A DNA stretch of 9,729 bases. Origin: JACMNW01 sp031402355 (lineage in GTDB: Bacteria > Pseudomonadota > Alphaproteobacteria > Rhodobacterales > Rhodobacteraceae). The translations under genes were made by a program, and so were the position numbers. This document shows positions 5,853 to 9,729 of the stretch, piece by piece. The stretch lies in contig JANNSG010000187.1 of the NCBI GenBank assembly GCA_031402355.1, positions 1 to 9,729 on the forward strand, given 5' to 3'. The number at the start of each line of letters is the position of its first letter. The first letter of the stretch is position 1. The notes below the pieces were generated by a model. It had not been told where the DNA came from. It did not search any database and saw only the letters and a program-made list of their open reading frames with translations.

Positions 5853-7629
5853 ACATCTGCCCATCGGTGAATTGCAGGCGGGCAAGCCGCGCGTAGAGCC
5901 CCCCTTCGGCAACCAGCGCATCGTGGCTGCCGGTCGCAACGATCTTGCCCTGATCAAACACAACTATCCGGTCTGCGCGTTTCACCGTGGCCAGCCGGTG
6001 CGCCACAACCAAGGTCGTGCGTCCCTTTGACAGCACCTCGACGGCCGCTTGAACGTCACGCTCACTTTCAGCATCCAGCGCGGATGTGGCCTCATCCAGC
6101 AACAACACCGCTGCGTCACGCAAAATCGCCCGTGCGATTGCAACGCGCTGCTTTTGCCCCCCCGACAGCATGACGCCCCGTTCGCCAAGCCAAGTGTCAT
6201 AGCCCTCCGGCAGGGCAGTCAAGAACTGATGCGCTGATGCCGCGATGGCTGCAGCCTCAACCTCGGCATCGGTCGCCTCTGGCCGCCCGAAGCGGATATT
6301 TTCGCGCGCTGAGGCGGCAAAAATCACCGGGTCTTGCGGCACCATCGCGAAAGACCGGCGAAAGTCATCCCGGGCCATGTTGCGCAGATCAATTCCATCC
6401 AGCCGGATCACGCCTGATTGCGGATCGTAGAACCGCATCAACAGCTGCAGAATTGTCGTCTTGCCGGCACCCGAAGGGCCGACCAGCGCCACGGTCTGAC
6501 CCGGGGTCACGGTCAGGCTGATCCCGTCAAGCGCGGACACTGTTGGCCGGGCCGGGTAGTTGAAGCGCACATCTTCGAACACGATCGCGCCCGCGACGGG
6601 ACGCGGCAATGGTACGGGTGACGCGGGGTCGCGGACGCTGTCCGTGGTGCCCAGCAGTTCTACCAAACGCTCGGTCGCACCTGCTGCGCGTTGCAATTCA
6701 CCCCAGATCTCGGACAAGGCGCCGACGGCGCCGGCCACCATGACCGAATAGATCAGGAACTGCACCAGTTCACCCGGGCTCATCGACCCTGCTCGCACAT
6801 CGCGCGCGCCGACCCACAGCACACCGACAACGCCGCTGAACGTCAGGAAAATGATGATGATCGTCAGCACGGCGCGGGTCTTGATGCGGGTACGTGCCGA
6901 TTGATAGGCTTTTTCCGTCACCTCGGCGAAGGCGGCTTTGGTGCGCGTCTCATGGGTGAATGCTTGCACCGTTTGCACCGACGACAGCGCCTCTGACGCC
7001 GAACCGGATGAACTTGCAATCCAGTCCTGATTTTCGCGCGACAGCCTGCGCAGACGCCGACCAAGCACGACGATCGGCACCACCACAGCCGGTACGATCA
7101 ACAAGACCAGCCCCGTCAGCTTGGCGGATGTCAGCATCAGCATTACCAGACCACCCAGCAACATCAACATGTTGCGCAATGCGATCGATATCGAAGACCC
7201 GATAACCGACAAGATAAGTGTTGTATCGGTGGTCAGGCGGCTGAGCACCTCACCGGTCAGGATGCGTTCAAAAAAGGCAGGACTCATGGCCATTACCCGG
7301 TCAAACAAGCTGCGCCGGATATCGGATACGACCCGCTCTCCCAGCCGAGTGACCAGATAGTAGCGAAGGCCCGTGCCAATGGCCAAAAGTGCTGCGATGC
7401 CCAAAGCCGCACCAAAATACTGGTCCAGCAGGCTGGTATCGCCGGAATTGAACCCGTCTACGACGCGGCGGACAGCCAGCGGCAGAACAAGACTGACCGA
7501 CGCCGTCAATATCAGGGCCGCCAGCGCAAATGCGCTATTCTTGCGGTAAGGTGCCAAAAACGGCAACAGACCACGCAGGGCACCGATCTGTTTTGACGCC
7601 ACCCGTTCTTCAGCGCTGTCTTTGGCCAT
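5851..7629 (-). CDS. ABC exporter half-transporter, MsbA-related (fused permease and ATPase)
   Basis: This is a type IV ABC exporter subunit expected to act as a homodimer in the inner membrane, moving a lipid or hydrophobic compound outward. Residues 1-330 hold six predicted membrane helices (about 33-52, 72-92, 147-166, 170-190, 254-274, 288-308). The ATPase follows: A-loop Tyr358, Walker A GPSGAGKT (384-391), Q-loop Gln432 in VPQDP, signature LSGGQ (488-492), Walker B VLLLDEATSALD (508-519) and the H-loop His544 in AHRLAT. All catalytic residues are intact, and 592 residues is normal. The ATG at 7629 has AAGGG eight bases upstream. The sequence resembles the MsbA-related alphaproteobacterial subfamily rather than true MsbA, and no lipid A gene is adjacent, so the substrate is open. 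It is divergent from the hydrolase at 7757 and may be co-transcribed with the acyl-CoA synthetase. Confidence 0.94.
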   Translation of the reverse strand: MAKDSAEERVASKQIGALRGLLPFLAPYRKNSAFALAALILTASVSLVLPLAVRRVVDGFNSGDTSLLDQYFGAALGIAALLAIGTGLRYYLVTRLGERVVSDIRRSLFDRVMAMSPAFFERILTGEVLSRLTTDTTLILSVIGSSISIALRNMLMLLGGLVMLMLTSAKLTGLVLLIVPAVVVPIVVLGRRLRRLSRENQDWIASSSGSASEALSSVQTVQAFTHETRTKAAFAEVTEKAYQSARTRIKTRAVLTIIIIFLTFSGVVGVLWVGARDVRAGSMSPGELVQFLIYSVMVAGAVGALSEIWGELQRAAGATERLVELLGTTDSVRDPASPVPLPRPVAGAIVFEDVRFNYPARPTVSALDGISLTVTPGQTVALVGPSGAGKTTILQLLMRFYDPQSGVIRLDGIDLRNMARDDFRRSFAMVPQDPVIFAASARENIRFGRPEATDAEVEAAAIAASAHQFLTALPEGYDTWLGERGVMLSGGQKQRVAIARAILRDAAVLLLDEATSALDAESERDVQAAVEVLSKGRTTLVVAHRLATVKRADRIVVFDQGKIVATGSHDALVAEGGLYARLARLQFTDGQM

Positions 7630-7709
7630 CTGATCCGCCCTTGTTTTCGAGAATGCGTTTAGTTGCAGTTGCCAGCCGCATCAAGCGCAGCATTGCCGCG
7701 CCCCCTTTC

Positions 7710-7721
7710 CCTTGTACAAGG
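7710..7721. promoter_or_regulatory. 12-bp perfect palindrome in divergent promoter region, candidate operator
   Basis: CCTTGTACAAGG is a perfect 12-bp palindrome in the 127-base spacer between the divergent exporter (start 7629) and hydrolase (start 7757) genes, 35 bases before the hydrolase start codon. Its position suits a dimeric repressor controlling the plus-strand operon. No regulator gene is beside it in this window, and no convincing -35/-10 pair was found around it. Confidence 0.4.
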
Positions 7722-7756
7722 CCTGTGTCAACTTACAGCCCAACGGAGCATCCGCA

Positions 7757-8581
7757 GTGACAAAATTCTTTACCTCGATTGATGGCGCGCGGCTTGCCTA
7801 CCGCGATGAGGGGTCAGGCCTGCCCCTGCTATGTCTCGCCGGCCTGACCCGAACCATGGCCGATTTCGACTATGTGGCACCGCACTTGCCGCCGTGCCGT
7901 TTGATCCGCATGGATTACCGGGGGCGGGGTGCGTCCGACTGGACCGGGGCTGATACCTACACCGTGCCGCAAGAAGCAAATGATGCCTTGGCCCTGATGG
8001 ACCATCTGGGGGTCAACCGCTTTGCTTTGCTGGGCACTTCGCGGGGTGGTTTGATCGGGATGCTGCTTGCAGCGATGGCCAAACCGCGCCTCTTGGGCCT
8101 TTGCCTGAACGATGTAGGCCCTGTGGTCGAACGCGCCGGCCTTGAAAGCATCTTTGTTTATGTTGGCCAGAACCCTGCCGCCAAAACGCATCAGGCATTG
8201 GCCGAAACCTACGCCAAATTCCTGCCCGGCTTTCTGAACGTACCTGCTAGCCGCTGGCTGGCCGAGGCACAGAAAAACGCGATTTCCACCGTGAACGGCC
8301 TGAAAATCAACTATGACCCCGCCCTTAGCGGCGCGTTTCGCAAAGCCTTCGATGGCCCGCCTGTGGATCTTTGGCCGCTGTTTGATGCCCTTTCGGACTT
8401 GCCGGTTGCATTGATCCGTGGCGCGAACTCTGATCTGTTATCAATCGCCACGGCGGATGAGATGCGCCGCCGCCGCCCCGACATGATTTTTGCAAACGTT
8501 CCCGACCGCGCCCATATCCCATTTCTGGATGAGCCCGAAAGTTTGGCGGCAATCCACGCGTTCATGGAAGTCCTGCAATGA
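7757..8581 (+). CDS. Alpha/beta hydrolase (274 aa), first gene of a three-gene operon
   Basis: This is a cytosolic alpha/beta-hydrolase-fold enzyme without a signal peptide. It opens FFTSIDGARLAYRDEGSG, typical of the esterase/lactonase/haloalkane-dehalogenase-like group. DYRGRGASDW (53-62) is the conserved loop before the nucleophile. GTSRGG (93-98) is the nucleophile elbow with Ser95, Asp226 in GANSDLL the acid, and His253 in RAHIPFLDEPESL the base. The GTG at 7757 is preferred, because GGAG lies eight bases before it and the homologous part begins there. The in-frame TTG at 7712 would start inside a palindromic site. The stop overlaps the next gene's ATG (ATGA, 8578-8581), so the two are translationally coupled. 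The arginine in the elbow (GTSRGG in place of GHSMGG) is a known variant. The substrate is unknown. Confidence 0.85.
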   Translation: MTKFFTSIDGARLAYRDEGSGLPLLCLAGLTRTMADFDYVAPHLPPCRLIRMDYRGRGASDWTGADTYTVPQEANDALALMDHLGVNRFALLGTSRGGLIGMLLAAMAKPRLLGLCLNDVGPVVERAGLESIFVYVGQNPAAKTHQALAETYAKFLPGFLNVPASRWLAEAQKNAISTVNGLKINYDPALSGAFRKAFDGPPVDLWPLFDALSDLPVALIRGANSDLLSIATADEMRRRRPDMIFANVPDRAHIPFLDEPESLAAIHAFMEVLQ

Positions 8582-9552
8582 CCGATATCGCTCTGATCGA
8601 GGCCGCCGCTGCGCGGCTTTCTGGGCATGCGCGGGTGACGCCGCTGCTGTCTTCGTCCTTTCTTGATGACATCGCGGGCCGCCGGGTTTTCGTGAAAGCG
8701 GAATGTTTGCAACTGACCGGATCGTTCAAGTTTCGCGGTGGCTGGTCTGCCGTATCCGCGCTTGCCGCAGATCAACGTGCGCGGGGCGTAATTGCCTTCT
8801 CATCGGGCAATCATGCGCAGGGCGTGGCGCTTGCGGCAAAGATGCACGGGGCACCTGCCGTCATCATCATGCCCGCTGATGCGCCCCGGATGAAAATCGA
8901 CAACACCCGCGCGATGGGGGCCGAAGTGGTGCTCTATGACCGTGCCAATGACGAACGTGATGCGATAGGCGCGCATCTGTCGCAGACGCGTGGCCTGACC
9001 CTTATCAAACCCTATGACGACGTTCAGGTTATCGCGGGGCAAGGCACCACAGGCTTGGAAATTGCCGCACAAGCCGCTGCGAAAGGCATTGCAAGCGCCG
9101 ATGTTCTGGTCTGCTGCGGTGGTGGCGGGCTGACCTCTGGCATTGCTTTGGCGCTGGCAGCCAAGGCCTCAGGTCTGCGCGCCCGCCCTTGCGAACCGGC
9201 CGGTTTCGACGACGTCACCCGCAGTCTTTCCAGCGGCCAGGTCCAGCGCAATGCGGCTCTGTCAGGCTCTGTCTGCGATGCCATAGTCACCCCGCAGCCA
9301 GGTGAGATCACCTTTCCAATTCTGCAGCGCCTATGCGGCCCCGGCCTTGTGGTGACCGACACCGAGGCCATGCAGGCCGTGGCGCTGGCTTTTTCTAGGC
9401 TGAAGCTGGTACTGGAACCGGGCGGCGCAGTGGCGCTTGCTGCCGCCCTGTTCCGGCCCGATGCAATCGACGGCGACGCTGTGATCTGCGTCGCCACCGG
9501 TGGAAATGTCGATCCGGACGTGTTTTCGCAATGTCTGGCCTTGGGCGGCTGA
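8578..9552 (+). CDS. PLP-dependent serine/threonine dehydratase family protein (fold type II)
   Basis: This is a fold-type II pyridoxal-phosphate enzyme that probably removes water from a beta-hydroxy amino acid (serine, threonine or a relative), giving a 2-oxo acid and ammonia. Lys51 in TGSFKFRGG is the Schiff-base lysine. SSGNHAQG (75-82) binds the substrate carboxylate, GGGGLTSG (181-188) cradles the PLP phosphate, and VATGGNVD (305-312) contacts the pyridine ring, with Thr307 where many relatives have Ser. There is no C-terminal ACT regulatory domain, so at 324 residues it resembles catabolic dehydratases, serine racemase and the hydroxyectoine-pathway EutB or beta-hydroxyaspartate dehydratase BhcB rather than biosynthetic IlvA. 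The ATG at 8578 overlaps the preceding stop and has GGAAG seven bases upstream. Neighbours of the ectoine or hydroxyaspartate pathways are not seen here. Confidence 0.88.
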   Translation: MTDIALIEAAAARLSGHARVTPLLSSSFLDDIAGRRVFVKAECLQLTGSFKFRGGWSAVSALAADQRARGVIAFSSGNHAQGVALAAKMHGAPAVIIMPADAPRMKIDNTRAMGAEVVLYDRANDERDAIGAHLSQTRGLTLIKPYDDVQVIAGQGTTGLEIAAQAAAKGIASADVLVCCGGGGLTSGIALALAAKASGLRARPCEPAGFDDVTRSLSSGQVQRNAALSGSVCDAIVTPQPGEITFPILQRLCGPGLVVTDTEAMQAVALAFSRLKLVLEPGGAVALAAALFRPDAIDGDAVICVATGGNVDPDVFSQCLALGG

Positions 9553-9553
9553 C

Positions 9554-9729
9554 ATGGCCCTTGCCTATCTTCCCGACCTGCGGCTGAACTACCGCTTTGA
9601 TGGCGCGGCACATGGCCCGGTTCTGGTGCTGAACCACGCGCTTGGAACGAATCTGTCAATCTGGGACCAAGTCATCGCGTTATTGCCGCCAACCCTGCGT
9701 ATCCTGCGCTATGATCACCGCGGCCATGG
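9554..9729 (+). CDS. Alpha/beta hydrolase, 3-oxoadipate enol-lactonase (PcaD)-like, N-terminus only
   Basis: The first 58 codons are present before the window ends. The peptide includes DLRLNYRFDGAAHGPVLVL, then NHALGTNLSIWD and LRILRYDHRGH. The 'N..LGT...WD' oxyanion-hole segment followed by 'RYDHRGHG' is characteristic of the PcaD-like enol-lactonase group of alpha/beta hydrolases. The nucleophile elbow, acid and histidine lie beyond the window, so activity cannot be judged. True PcaD acts in the beta-ketoadipate pathway, but no pca gene is visible nearby and a paralogue with another substrate is as likely. The ATG at 9554 starts one base after the dehydratase stop, with a weak G-rich ribosome binding site (GGGCGG, 9543-9548), so translation is probably coupled. 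Confidence 0.8.
   Translation, partial: MALAYLPDLRLNYRFDGAAHGPVLVLNHALGTNLSIWDQVIALLPPTLRILRYDHRGH

Noticed and set aside
7712..7756. TTG start giving the hydrolase 15 extra residues
   Set aside because: The extra residues do not look like the family, the TTG lies in a palindrome, and GTG at 7757 has GGAG eight bases upstream.
1..9729. CRISPR array, tRNA, transposase, integrase or toxin-antitoxin genes
   Set aside because: I looked for spaced repeats, tRNA-like cloverleaf signals, terminal inverted repeats and mobile-element proteins and found none.

Overview
The window looks like a chromosomal stretch of an alphaproteobacterium, most likely a Rhodobacteraceae (Roseobacter-type) organism. 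This rests on moderately high G+C, densely packed short operons, and the character of the proteins (an MsbA-related exporter, a ~630-residue acyl-CoA synthetase, a fructokinase of the alphaproteobacterial PfkB type). The assignment is inference; there is no rRNA or tRNA gene here to test it. Eight complete genes, two genes cut by the window edges and one weak small-ORF candidate are listed.

Layout. (1) Bases 1-973: the N-terminus of an AraC-type regulator reading left out of the window, divergent from an alpha/beta hydrolase, with an A+T-rich shared promoter region. (2) Bases 974-1355: a 382-base gap with no convincing large gene. It holds a run of 11 G, a 19-bp tandem duplication, a weak 32-codon reverse-strand ORF with a good ribosome binding site, and a probable promoter with a perfect inverted repeat just ahead of purC. 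(3) Bases 1356-3770, plus strand: purC (SAICAR synthase, long form), a PfkB fructokinase and dtd (D-aminoacyl-tRNA deacylase). The last two are 12 bases apart. (4) Bases 3785-7629, minus strand: an MsbA-like ABC exporter half-transporter, followed 173 bases downstream by an AMP-forming acyl-CoA synthetase that ends 14 bases from dtd, tail to tail. (5) Bases 7757-9729, plus strand: an alpha/beta hydrolase, a fold-type II PLP serine/threonine dehydratase overlapping it by 4 bases, and one base later the start of a second, PcaD-like alpha/beta hydrolase cut by the window end.

How the genes fit together. purC, the kinase and dtd are ordinary housekeeping or central metabolism. The exporter and acyl-CoA synthetase may share a transcript, but no pathway link is visible. 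The most intriguing unit is the tightly coupled hydrolase - PLP dehydratase - enol-lactonase-like hydrolase operon, which looks like a small catabolic or detoxifying module of unknown substrate. I found no CRISPR array, transposase, integrase, tRNA or defence gene, and nothing that clearly amounts to a new biological system.
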